DNA of 64,000 nucleotides from Bradyrhizobium sp. OK095 (GTDB lineage: Bacteria > Pseudomonadota > Alphaproteobacteria > Rhizobiales > Xanthobacteraceae), in assembly GCF_900109945.1 (NCBI RefSeq), contig NZ_FOBX01000008.1, forward strand, positions 310,001 to 374,000, given 5' to 3'. Position 1 is the first letter of the stretch. Each line of letters begins with the position of its first letter. Made by a program: the position numbers and the translations under genes. Below are positions 45,209 through 53,538 of the stretch, piece after piece. The notes beneath the pieces are model-generated. The model did not search any database. It was not told the origin of the DNA and was given only the letters and a program-made list of their open reading frames with translations.

Positions 45209-45236
45209 ATGGACCGTATAACTCTATATGGTCTAT
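45209..45236. promoter_or_regulatory. AT-rich inverted repeat between convergent/leftward genes
   Basis: ATGGACCGTATA and TATATGGTCTAT are inverted with 10 of 12 pairs around ACTC, in an unusually AT-rich stretch 44 bp beyond the end of the HGGA-motif gene and upstream of the patatin gene. It could be an operator for the patatin gene or a terminator for the pair. Confidence 0.4.
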
Positions 45237-45279
45237 TAATGGATCGTTCGCGGCGAGATCGGAACGTGGAAATGAGCCA

Positions 45280-45570
45280 CTAGCCTTTCGGTGGTCCGTC
45301 CGTTTTCATCTTGATCAGCAACTCCCGTGTCTCGCCGAGCAACGCCCGGATCGCCCTTCGTTCGGCGATCTGATCCCGTGCGAACAGCCCGTGCTTCCGC
45401 GCATTCCAGTTTCCTCTTGGCGCGCCGCATCGTGGTGCCCCTCCATGCATGCGACATCGCTCCTTCCCGCGCGCGGCTGGGGCGCAGCACGTGCCGCCGT
45501 CGCGGGTTGTGGCGCCGCAGCGGGGGCTGGCCCGCATCGGGCCTGTGTTGCGGGCGTGGGAGCCGGTCAT
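45280..45570 (-). CDS. Cys-rich HGGA / GNxNAxKHG motif protein
   Basis: 96 residues from ATG 45570, which overlaps the upstream stop (ATGA). A N-terminal part has pairs of Cys (RCGATTRDGGTCCAPAARGK) and a Cys-containing RCRMHGG, then the motif APRGNWNARKHGLFARDQIA and a charged helix. Related proteins are widespread in Bradyrhizobium and in phage-like regions, sometimes annotated without basis as glucan biosynthesis proteins. The motif resembles small DNA-binding or terminase small-subunit-like proteins, but function is unknown. Confidence 0.7.
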   Translation of the reverse strand: MTGSHARNTGPMRASPRCGATTRDGGTCCAPAARGKERCRMHGGAPRCGAPRGNWNARKHGLFARDQIAERRAIRALLGETRELLIKMKTDGPPKG

Positions 45571-46172
45571 GGGGTGGCGTCTTGCCTCGTGTCCCTCGGC
45601 CCCGTCTCCGCAACGAGCACATTGGCGTGTTGGGTGACATTGCCCACGATCGCCTGTCCTCCGTCCTGCACGGACAGGTTCTGTACCGTGATCGCGCGCT
45701 CGTCGCTGCTCCGGTGGCGGTTCAGTGCCTCGACCTGGGCGACGAGGGTGCGCGAGAGCCGGGTCAATGCGCGTGTGACGCTCTCCTGCTGCGGAAGATC
45801 GTCGATGCAGGCGAGGCGACAGGCGCAACGCATCGCCGCCATGTGAACGGAGACCATCTGGGATATCAGCATGGCCTCGATGGAATCCTTCGGCGCGATG
45901 CTCCCGATCATCGAGATCATGAAGGCGAGATTGGTCTCGTCCGGCTTATGTCCGACCGCACTCGCCTTGGCCAATTGTCTGAGGAGGCCGTGCAGCGCGT
46001 CGCGGTCGACGGCGCCGAGCGCCTCGGCCAGCAATCGTTCGCCAGCTTGCGGGTCGGGATGGTTGATCGCGATGCGGCGCTTGTAGAGCTTCACCCGCGG
46101 CGTTGCGGCGGGGCCGCCGCGGTTGATTGCCGCAAGTTTTGAGGGGACGTGGAGGTCCGGTGCTGTCGTCAT
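45567..46172 (-). CDS. Hypothetical protein paired with the HGGA-motif protein
   Basis: 201 residues from ATG 46172. The N-terminal 60 residues are basic; a helical core follows (IEAMLISQMVSVHMAAMRC, LTRLSRTLVAQVEALNRHR) and the C-terminus includes AITVQNLSVQDGGQAIVGNV. The length and the coupled overlap with a GNxNAxKHG-motif protein make an interacting pair likely. No family is recognised and there is no integrase or transposase next to it. Confidence 0.7.
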   Translation of the reverse strand: MTTAPDLHVPSKLAAINRGGPAATPRVKLYKRRIAINHPDPQAGERLLAEALGAVDRDALHGLLRQLAKASAVGHKPDETNLAFMISMIGSIAPKDSIEAMLISQMVSVHMAAMRCACRLACIDDLPQQESVTRALTRLSRTLVAQVEALNRHRSSDERAITVQNLSVQDGGQAIVGNVTQHANVLVAETGPRDTRQDATP

Positions 46173-46366
46173 GTGCTGTGTCCGTTGCTGGCGCAGGCGC
46201 GCGCGACCGTTCGCTGGTGCGGGCGGATGCGAATTTCGGGATGTCGATGAAGGGTTTACGCGCAACAAGGTCGAGGCGGCCGTGGTCGGGCGGCGGCCAC
46301 GCTTGCGATTGTTGCGATGGTGGCATCATGCACCTGTTTTGCCCGACGGGTCAACTGAATTTCGTA

Positions 46367-46387
46367 AAATCAGCAAACCGCTGATTT
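46367..46387. promoter_or_regulatory. Perfect inverted repeat in divergent promoter region
   Basis: AAATCAGC and GCTGATTT are perfect 8-bp arms around AAACC. It lies between the leftward pair gene (46172) and the rightward Bug gene (46580), so it is an operator candidate for either. No other gene is seen in this 407-bp gap. Confidence 0.5.
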
Positions 46388-46579
46388 CGCAGCGGCGCCC
46401 TACTGTGCATGGGGTTGTTTCGCATTTTTTGTTCGGAGGCTGCTCTCACCTGCCGCGCGACGGAATGCCGGCGTGGAAACGCGATTGCGAAATCCGGCGT
46501 GCCCGCTAATCATGCCGCTCACACGCGTCGCACCAACAAACATGCACAAGCGGCGCAATGCGGTCTGGGGAGAGAACCA

Positions 46580-47563
46580 ATGCAACGAACGGCTCGCCTG
46601 CTGGCCGTCATCGCCGGATTGTGCGCCTGCGCGCTGTCGACGGAGACCCTCGCCCAGAAATACCCGACGCGGCCGGTCAAGGTCATGGTCGGCTTCAGCG
46701 CGGGCGGTCCGGTCGATGTGGTCGCGCGCATCATCGGCGATCGGTTAGGTGCAAAACTCGGGCAGCCCTTCGTGGTCGAGAACCGCGCCGGCGCCAACGG
46801 CATGATTGCCGCCGAAGGCGTCGCACATGCGGACGCGGACGGCTACACGATGCTGGCCTGCAACTCCTCCACGATCACGCTCAACAAGACCTTGTTCAAA
46901 GACATCCGCTACGACCCGCAAGGCGACTTCGCGCCGCTGACCACAGTCGTCTCGGCGCCGCTCGTGCTGGTCGTCAATCCGGAGAACCCCAAGACCGCCG
47001 ACATCAAGACCGTCGCCGATCTCGTGGCTGCCGCGAAAGCCAGGCCGGGCGAACTCGCCTACGGCTCCGGCGGCAACGGCAATCTCGCCCACCTCGCCAT
47101 GGAGCTGCTCAGCCAGAAGGCCGGCATCAAGATGATCCACGTGCCCTATCGCGGCGGTGCGGCGTCCGAGGTCGGCATTCTCGCGCAGGAGGTGCTCGCC
47201 GTGTTCGATCCGCTGTCCGCGGTGCCGCTGGTGAAAGGCGGAAAGCTGCGGGCGCTCGCGGTGTCATCGGCCGAGCGACTGCCGTCGCTGCCCGACGTGC
47301 CGACCGTCGCGGAAGCCGACTATCCCGGCTTCGACCTCTCATTCTGGGTCGGCTTCTTCATGCCGAAGGCGACACCTGCGCCGATCCTGGAGACGCTGCA
47401 CCGGGAGATCGTCACGGCTGCCAAGGATCCGGCAGTCGAGGAGAAGCTCGGCTCGCAGGGCGTCGTCAGCGTGCTGGCCCCGGCCGAGTATGCCGCCAAG
47501 ATCGCGAAAGAGACGAAGGAGCTTGCCGAAGTCGTGGCCGCCGCGAACATCAAGGCGGAGTAG
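46580..47563 (+). CDS. Tripartite tricarboxylate transporter (Bug-family) substrate-binding protein
   Basis: 327 residues from ATG 46580 (GGGGAGAG upstream). A signal peptide ends near ETLAQ, followed by the Bug signature YPTRPVKVMVGFSAGGPVD, VENRAGANGMIAAEGVA and YGSGGNGNLAHLAMEL. Bug proteins bind carboxylates, nicotinate or similar compounds in the periplasm; no TctAB membrane genes are adjacent. It converges with the Liv-type operon, ending 7 bp from that operon's last stop. Confidence 0.92.
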   Translation: MQRTARLLAVIAGLCACALSTETLAQKYPTRPVKVMVGFSAGGPVDVVARIIGDRLGAKLGQPFVVENRAGANGMIAAEGVAHADADGYTMLACNSSTITLNKTLFKDIRYDPQGDFAPLTTVVSAPLVLVVNPENPKTADIKTVADLVAAAKARPGELAYGSGGNGNLAHLAMELLSQKAGIKMIHVPYRGGAASEVGILAQEVLAVFDPLSAVPLVKGGKLRALAVSSAERLPSLPDVPTVAEADYPGFDLSFWVGFFMPKATPAPILETLHREIVTAAKDPAVEEKLGSQGVVSVLAPAEYAAKIAKETKELAEVVAAANIKAE

Positions 47564-47570
47564 GGGGCGC

Positions 47571-50111
47571 CTACAGCCAGAGGATCTGCTTGCGATAGCC
47601 GAGATCGTTCAAGAGCGGCGCCGCCGGTCCCTGGTGGAACACCGCGCCGCGCTCGAGCGCGAAGACGCGGTCGGCGAGCGCCAGCACGAGATCGAGATTA
47701 TGCTCGACGATCACGATCGACATTTTTTTGCGCAGCTGGTCGAACACCCCAAACAGCTCGAGCGTCACGGCCGGCGCAAGGCCCTCGAACGGCTCGTCGA
47801 GCAGCAGCAGGCGGACATTGCCGGACATCGCACGCGCAACCGCCACCATCTGCTGTTCGCCGCCGGAGAGATAATCGGCGGCGATATTCATCCGCTCCCT
47901 CAGGCGGGGAAAGTAATGCAGGATCTGCTCTTCGCTCCACACCACGCCGTCGCTGCCGTCGGTCTTGCGCGCGAGACGTCCGAGCGCGAGGTTTTCACGC
48001 ACGGTCATGCCGGCAAACAGGCCGCGGCCCTGCGGCACGTAGCCGACGCCGCGGCGCGCGATGTCGGGCGCTGGGAGGCATGCGATATCGGTGCCGCGAT
48101 AGTCGATGCTGCCTGAGGCCGCCGGCACGAGGCCGGCGATGGTCTTCAACAGCGTCGACTTGCCCGCGCCGTTGCGGCCCAGCAGCGCGACGATCTCGCC
48201 GTCGCGCACGTCGAGCGCGGCGTCGTTGAGGATGTGGCTCTTGCCATAGAATGTATTGACGCCGTCGAGGCGCAGCACGGTCTCGTGCTCGCCGGCCGCC
48301 TCATCGCTGCGGCGATGCTCGACGGCGGGAATGCCCTTGCCGGTGTAGATCTCCTGCACCCGCAGATCGGCCCGCACTGCGCTGGGGCAGTCCGACATCA
48401 GGACCTCGCCCTGGTTCATCACGGTAACGACCTGGGAGAAGCCGAGCACGCGGTCGATGTCGTGCTCGACGATCAGCACGGGGATGTTGGTCGCGATGTT
48501 CCTGACGAGGTTGGAGACGCGCTCGCGCTCGGCGGCGGCGAGCCCTGCGAGCGGTTCGTCGAGCAGCAGCACCTGCGGTTTCGAGCCGAGCGCGATGCCG
48601 AGATCGACCAGCCGCTGGCCGCCATAGGAGAGCTCGCCGCCCTCGATCTCCTCGATGCCTTCGAGCCCGAGGAATTTTGTCAGCGCCGCGGTCTCGGCGT
48701 GTATCTCCGGATAATTGTCGATGTCATTCCAGATGTTGAAGCGCATCGGTCGCCGCGCTTGCAGCGACAGCCGCAAATTCTCGTAGATGGAGAGCCCGCG
48801 AAACAAATTGGTGATCTGGAACGAGCGCGCCAGCCCTTGATGACAGATCAGGTTTGCGGGCACGCCGGCGATGTCGCGACCCTGGAGGCGGATGGTGCCT
48901 TGATCCGGCGCGTAGAGGCCGGAGACCAGATTGAACAGCGTGGTCTTGCCGGCGCCGTTCGGTCCGATCAGCGCGTGGATCTCGCCGGCTGCGATCGTGA
49001 TGCTCGCATTCTCGACGGCGCGGATGCCGCCGAATTTTCGTGACACGCCGCTGACCTCCAGCACCGTGCCCTTCAGCGCCTCCGGTCGCAAAAAGTCCGG
49101 CAGAGGCAGGCCGTCATAGATCTTGCGCCGGCTCATCGCAGCGGTCTCTTCCGCTGGCGGACGGAGGCGCCGCATGATCAGCGCGCCGATGCCGACGAGG
49201 CCGCCGGGCGAGTACATCACGAAGGCCACGAAAATGAGGCCGAACCAGAACAGCCAGTCCGACGTCCAGATCGAGAACAGCTCGCGGAACAGAATGAAGA
49301 ACAGCGCACCGAGCGCCGGACCCAACAGGCTGCGCATGCCGCCGATCACCACCATCGCCAGCAGCTCCCCGGCGAACGGCACCGAGACGGCCTCGGCCGA
49401 AACGAGATAGTTGAGGAACGCGATCAGCGCGCCGGCAAGGCCGGTGACGACGGCGGAGATCACGAACACCGCGAGCTTGTAGCGCTCGACCGGATAGCCC
49501 TGAAAGCTCGCCCGCAATTGGTTCTCGCGGATCGCCACCAGCACATGGCCGAACGGCGAACGCACCAAGCGCATCAGCACATAGAGCACGGCGAGCCCGA
49601 TCACTGCGACCACGATGTAATAGCTGAGCGCGCTATCGAAGCTGATGCGTCCGATGCCGCCGCGTTTCAGGCCGCCGAGCCCGTCCTCGCCGCCGGTGAG
49701 GCTCGTCCAGCGGAAAGCGGTGGTGTAGACGAGGGCGGCCAGCGCCAGAGTGAGCAGCGAGAAGTAAACGCCGCGCCGGCGCAGGATCAGCATGCCGATG
49801 ACTGTCGATACGATCGCGACGACGATCATCGACCCCAGCAGCGGCAGCCAGATCTCGCCGGGGAAATAGCGCAGCTGGATCAGGCCTGCGGCATAGGCGC
49901 CGATGCCGAACCAGGCGCTGTGGCCGAACGAGACGAGGCCGGTATAGCCGATGCAGAGATTGAGCCCCATGGTTGCGATCGCGAGCCCGACGATCCAGGT
50001 GCCGGTATTCAGCGACAGGCCGACCGCCTTCAACAGGAAGGGCAGCGCGATGACCGCCGCAGCAGCGATCAGCAGTGGCTTCAATCTGTCGATGGCGGAC
50101 GTGCGGCTCAT
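47571..50111 (-). CDS. Fused Liv-type ABC transporter: LivM permease + LivG ATPase + LivF ATPase
   Basis: 846 residues in one open frame. Residues 1 to about 320 are a LivM-type permease (IGYTGLVSFGHSAWFGIGAY, GVYFSLLTLALAALVYTTAF); a LivG-type ATPase follows at about 350-600 with Walker A GPNGAGKTTLF, signature LSYGGQRLVDLG and IVEHDIDRV; a LivF-type ATPase fills about 610-846 with GRNGAGKSTLLKTIAG, LSGGEQQMVAVARAM and DEPFEGLAP. No internal stops separate them. It overlaps the LivH gene by ATGA. A hydrophobic amino acid, amide or aromatic carboxylate substrate is likely. Confidence 0.93.
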   Translation of the reverse strand: MSRTSAIDRLKPLLIAAAAVIALPFLLKAVGLSLNTGTWIVGLAIATMGLNLCIGYTGLVSFGHSAWFGIGAYAAGLIQLRYFPGEIWLPLLGSMIVVAIVSTVIGMLILRRRGVYFSLLTLALAALVYTTAFRWTSLTGGEDGLGGLKRGGIGRISFDSALSYYIVVAVIGLAVLYVLMRLVRSPFGHVLVAIRENQLRASFQGYPVERYKLAVFVISAVVTGLAGALIAFLNYLVSAEAVSVPFAGELLAMVVIGGMRSLLGPALGALFFILFRELFSIWTSDWLFWFGLIFVAFVMYSPGGLVGIGALIMRRLRPPAEETAAMSRRKIYDGLPLPDFLRPEALKGTVLEVSGVSRKFGGIRAVENASITIAAGEIHALIGPNGAGKTTLFNLVSGLYAPDQGTIRLQGRDIAGVPANLICHQGLARSFQITNLFRGLSIYENLRLSLQARRPMRFNIWNDIDNYPEIHAETAALTKFLGLEGIEEIEGGELSYGGQRLVDLGIALGSKPQVLLLDEPLAGLAAAERERVSNLVRNIATNIPVLIVEHDIDRVLGFSQVVTVMNQGEVLMSDCPSAVRADLRVQEIYTGKGIPAVEHRRSDEAAGEHETVLRLDGVNTFYGKSHILNDAALDVRDGEIVALLGRNGAGKSTLLKTIAGLVPAASGSIDYRGTDIACLPAPDIARRGVGYVPQGRGLFAGMTVRENLALGRLARKTDGSDGVVWSEEQILHYFPRLRERMNIAADYLSGGEQQMVAVARAMSGNVRLLLLDEPFEGLAPAVTLELFGVFDQLRKKMSIVIVEHNLDLVLALADRVFALERGAVFHQGPAAPLLNDLGYRKQILWL

Positions 50112-50983
50112 TCGAACTTCTCGATACGCTCGCCGAGCAGGCCGCGCGGGCGCACCAGCAGCACCAGGAACATCAGGACGTAGATCGAGGCTTCACCGGC
50201 CGCAGGTTCGAAGTGAATGGTGATGCCGCGCACCACGCCGACGAGGAGCGCGGCAATGACGACGCCCCAGAAGCTGCCGAGGCCGCCGATCACCACGACG
50301 ACGAAGGCGACGGTCATGATGTCCGCGCCCATGGCGGGGTGCACCGTCGTGATCGGCGCAAAGAAGGCGCCGCCCAGCGCGGCCATGCCGACGCCGAGCA
50401 TCACGATCCCTGTCATGTAGGGTTGCAGGCGGATGCCGAGCGCCGCGACCATGTCCGGCCGCTGGATGCCGGCGCGCACAACGCGCCCGAACGAGGTCTT
50501 TTGCAGCAACAGCCAGATCCCGATCATTATCGTTGCGACCACGGCGAGGATCAGAAGGCGATAGCGCGAGAACAGGAAATCGCCGACGATGACCGAGCCG
50601 CGAAAGCTTTGCGGGATCTCGGTTGAAACAGGCGCGGCGCCCCAGATCATGCGGATCGCCTGTTCCGCGACCATGGCAAGGCCGAAAGTCACGAGCAGGC
50701 TGAGAATGGGATCGGCAGTGTAGAAGCGTCGCAGGATGAAGCGCTCGAACAGGATGCCAAGGAGCGCAACCACAAGCGGCGAGATCATCACTGAAGCGCC
50801 GAAGCCGAAGCGTTTCGTCAGCTCGACGCAGACATAGGCGCCGAGCGCATAGAAGGCGCCATGCGCGAGGTTGACGATGCCGCCGACGGAGAAGATCAGC
50901 GACAGCCCGAGCGCGATGAGCAGGTAATAGCCTCCGAGCACGAGGCCATTCACCACCTGTTCCAGCAAGAACTCGAACTGCAT
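50108..50983 (-). CDS. LivH-type branched-chain amino acid ABC permease
   Basis: 291 residues starting MQFEFLLEQVVNGLVLGGYY, with GGIVNLAHGAFYALGAYVCV, LVTFGLAMVAEQAIRMIWG and the C-terminal GSFWGVVIAALLVGVVRG that mark LivH. About eight helices. It overlaps the fused LivMGF gene by 4 bp and lies 27 bp after the binding protein, so all three are one operon. Confidence 0.93.
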   Translation of the reverse strand: MQFEFLLEQVVNGLVLGGYYLLIALGLSLIFSVGGIVNLAHGAFYALGAYVCVELTKRFGFGASVMISPLVVALLGILFERFILRRFYTADPILSLLVTFGLAMVAEQAIRMIWGAAPVSTEIPQSFRGSVIVGDFLFSRYRLLILAVVATIMIGIWLLLQKTSFGRVVRAGIQRPDMVAALGIRLQPYMTGIVMLGVGMAALGGAFFAPITTVHPAMGADIMTVAFVVVVIGGLGSFWGVVIAALLVGVVRGITIHFEPAAGEASIYVLMFLVLLVRPRGLLGERIEKFE

Positions 50984-51010
50984 GTTGCGTCCTTGCCGCG
51001 CGTGCGCGCG

Positions 51011-52255
51011 TCAGGCTTTCATCTCGCAGGGGTTCTGTTCCCGGGTCGGATAGATCGTCTCCAGCGGGTCGTTCGCCGCCGGCACGACGTCGCCGAGCAC
51101 CAGCATGTCCCACTGGTCCTTCATCTGGTCCTTTGGCTTGACGGTGAACGGATAGGCCTCCTGCACCAGCTGGTGATCCCAGTTGCGGAAGTAGGCTTTT
51201 CGCGTTTTGCCGATGTCGAACTGCGCCTGCTTCTCGAAATACGTGATCAGCTCATGACTGTCGGTCGACTTGGTCGTGTTGATCGCTTCCGCCAAGAGCT
51301 TCAGCGTGATGTAGTCGATCCAGGCGTGGTTCTCCGGCGGCTTGCCGTATTTCTTGCTGAACGCCGCGACGAAGGCCTGCGACGTCGGATTGTTCAGCGT
51401 GTGATACCAGACCGTGGGCCAGGTGCCGCTGAGATTGCCCGCACCCGCGGCCCAGGCATCGCCGGTGTTGAGATTGAAGCCGACCAGCGGGTAGGGGAAG
51501 CCGAACTCGGCATATTGCTTGACGAGGTTGGTGACTTGATTGCCAGCAAGGTTGCAGCAGACCACGTCGGGCTTGGCTTGCCGCACTTTCAGCAGATACG
51601 GGCTGAAATCGGTGACGTCGGTTGCGATCAACTCGTCGCCGATCAAATTCGCCTCATGCGCGCCGAAGAAGGTCTTGGCCGCCTTCAGCAGGTCATGACC
51701 GAAAATGTAGTCGGCCGTCAGCGTGAAGAACTTTTTGCCCTTCACCATGCCCTTCTGCGACAGCGCGGTGCCGACCGCGTTGACCATCACGGTGTTCGGG
51801 ATGTCGCAGTGGAAGGAGTATTTGTTGCAGTTCTTGCCGCGCAGCGCGTCCGAGCGGGCGCCGGTCGAGAAGAACACTTTCTTGTTGCGCTCGGCGACCT
51901 GCATGATGGTGAGCGAGGATGCCGATGAGATCTCGCCCAGCAGCACCACTGCCCCGTCCTGCTCCAGCATGCGCTGTGCCTTGGTCGCGGCGGTCGCCGG
52001 ATTGATCGAGTCCTCCGAAAGCAGGTCGATTGGCTTGCCCAAAATGCCGCCGGACGCGTTGATCTCTTCGGCGGCGAGCTTCACGCCCAGCTGGGCGTAG
52101 CTGCCGATCACGCCGAGGAAGCCGGTGAGCGGGGTGAGGTGCCCGATCCGGATCTTCTCGGCCTGCGCCCTTACGATTGCGGGAAACCCCAATGCGGATG
52201 CGCCGACGAAGGCGGCGCCCGCCCGTAACAACGTCCGTCGCGGGTAGCGGATCAT
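51011..52255 (-). CDS. Liv-type ABC substrate-binding protein
   Basis: 414 residues from ATG 52255, preceded by GGGAGGAGACAGAC. A Tat-like signal (RYPRRTLLRAGAAFVGAS) leads to the type 1 periplasmic binding fold: IRIGHLTPLTGFLGVIGSYA, GVKLAAEEINASGGILGKP and EISSASSLTIMQVAERNKK. Proteins of this group bind amides, aromatic acids or branched-chain amino acids. It is the first gene of the Liv operon and follows a 14-bp palindrome at 52296-52309. Confidence 0.93.
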   Translation of the reverse strand: MIRYPRRTLLRAGAAFVGASALGFPAIVRAQAEKIRIGHLTPLTGFLGVIGSYAQLGVKLAAEEINASGGILGKPIDLLSEDSINPATAATKAQRMLEQDGAVVLLGEISSASSLTIMQVAERNKKVFFSTGARSDALRGKNCNKYSFHCDIPNTVMVNAVGTALSQKGMVKGKKFFTLTADYIFGHDLLKAAKTFFGAHEANLIGDELIATDVTDFSPYLLKVRQAKPDVVCCNLAGNQVTNLVKQYAEFGFPYPLVGFNLNTGDAWAAGAGNLSGTWPTVWYHTLNNPTSQAFVAAFSKKYGKPPENHAWIDYITLKLLAEAINTTKSTDSHELITYFEKQAQFDIGKTRKAYFRNWDHQLVQEAYPFTVKPKDQMKDQWDMLVLGDVVPAANDPLETIYPTREQNPCEMKA

Positions 52256-52295
52256 GTCTGTCTCCTCCCGGGTGCATCGCCTGCCTCCCTTCAAA

Positions 52296-52309
52296 ATCGG
52301 ATATCCGAT
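52296..52309. promoter_or_regulatory. Operator candidate of the Liv-type operon
   Basis: ATCGGATATCCGAT is a perfect 14-bp palindrome 41 bp before the binding-protein ATG. On the operon strand it follows CACAATAT, an octamer that also appears in the divergent TPP-gene promoter (53420-53427). Confidence 0.55.
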
Positions 52310-52397
52310 ATTGTGAGAGACCTTTTTCTAATGCTGGAGGATAATCCCGAACGCCATCGCCGGTGTCAACCGGCAAAATCGACGCTTGGGTTGCGTC

Positions 52398-53363
52398 TCA
52401 GGCTTTTTGCGTGAACGCCTTGTGCGCCCGGTCCTTGGCGCCGAACTCGACCGACAGCTGGTCGGCGGCGGCCTGCACGATCTGGGCACCGGCGTGCAGC
52501 GCCTGGTTGGAGAGGCGCCAGATCGGGCCGGAAATGCCGAGCGCGCCGATCACCTGTCCGGTGAAATCGGTGACCGGCACGGCGACGCAGCGTACTTCCG
52601 GATTGAATTCGCCGTCGTCGAAGGCGACGCCGGTGCGCTGTATCTCCGCGATCTCGCGCATCAGCACGGCGGCATCGGTGATCGACTTTGGTGTCGACGG
52701 TTTCAGCTCCGCACGATCGATGAAGCGCTTGAGCTGCTCGGGCCGAAGCGAGGCCAGAATGATCTTGCCGAGTGCGGTGCAGTGAGCCGGGCGCACCACG
52801 CCGACGCGGTCGGTGAGCTGGAACGCGCCGGGGCCGCTGGTGCGGGCAATGACGATCACGGCATCGCCCATCCGCACGGCAAAATGGCTGCTTTCGCTGG
52901 TCTGGCGCGAAAGCTCCTCCAGCACGGGCGTCGCGACATTGACCATCTCGATCTCGTCGAGCGCGCTTGCCGCGAGTGCAAACAACGGCCTGCCGATGCG
53001 GTAGCGCTTGCTGTCCTTCTCCTGGCGGAGGTAGCCGAGCGAAACCATCGTCTTGGCGAGATGAAAGGTCGTCGAGTTGTGCAGGCCGACCAGCTTGCTC
53101 AGCTCCGCAAGTCCGATGCCCTCACGATGTCGCGCGACCTCTTCGAGGATCGAGAAGGCACGGCCCAGTGACTGGACGCCGCCGGCGCGCTGCTTGTCGT
53201 CGGCCTCATCGTCGCCATTTACTTTGGGAGCAGGGACCAGCTTGGCGATCGCAGCCTTGCGCGGGCTTGCGGGCGTCTCGCCGGTCGTGGGCTTGGTACG
53301 CGATTTCAAGGACAAGGCCCCCTCTGGTGAATCGTCATGGCTCCGTTCTTGCGAGACTAGCAC
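52398..53363 (-). CDS. IclR-family transcriptional regulator
   Basis: 321 residues from GTG 53363; TTG 53315 with AGAGGGGGCC upstream is an alternative. After a disordered 60-residue tail the helix-turn-helix appears as SLGRAFSILEEVARHREGIG and LAELSKLVGLHNSTTFHLAK, with the effector domain (HCTALGKIILASLRPEQL, EVRCVAVPVTDFTGQVIGAL). IclR regulators control aromatic or amino acid catabolic genes. Its divergent neighbour (53539) and the Liv operon are plausible targets. Confidence 0.92.
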   Translation of the reverse strand: MLVSQERSHDDSPEGALSLKSRTKPTTGETPASPRKAAIAKLVPAPKVNGDDEADDKQRAGGVQSLGRAFSILEEVARHREGIGLAELSKLVGLHNSTTFHLAKTMVSLGYLRQEKDSKRYRIGRPLFALAASALDEIEMVNVATPVLEELSRQTSESSHFAVRMGDAVIVIARTSGPGAFQLTDRVGVVRPAHCTALGKIILASLRPEQLKRFIDRAELKPSTPKSITDAAVLMREIAEIQRTGVAFDDGEFNPEVRCVAVPVTDFTGQVIGALGISGPIWRLSNQALHAGAQIVQAAADQLSVEFGAKDRAHKAFTQKA

Positions 53364-53430
53364 GCAACAAGCGCGGCCGTCGGCGCGGAGCTCTGCGTTT
53401 CCTCAAGACGGAAGACTACCACAATATAAA

Positions 53431-53459
53431 TTGACGTACAGCATTATGAGAAATAGGCT
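53431..53459 (+). promoter_or_regulatory. Sigma-70-like promoter of the TPP-enzyme operon
   Basis: TTGACG and TAGGCT are separated by 17 bp, about 80 bp before the ATG at 53539. The preceding CACAATATAAATTGACGTAC is AT-rich and close to the IclR gene start, so it may also be an IclR binding region. Confidence 0.4.
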
Positions 53460-53538
53460 CCCGACGGCCCAGTGATGACCGGCCGCGTTCCCCGCATCGG
53501 TACAGAAGACGTCGACGGGCCGAGAGGGAGACGGGTTG

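Noticed and set aside
45327..46142. 271-codon rightward frame over the pair of unknown genes.
   Set aside because: The leftward frames have a coupled overlap and a known motif; this one is the complementary shadow.
47571..50111. Fused Liv frame as an assembly or sequencing artefact.
   Set aside because: Composition and motifs run through both junctions without a frame change; I kept it as one gene and listed resequencing as the check.
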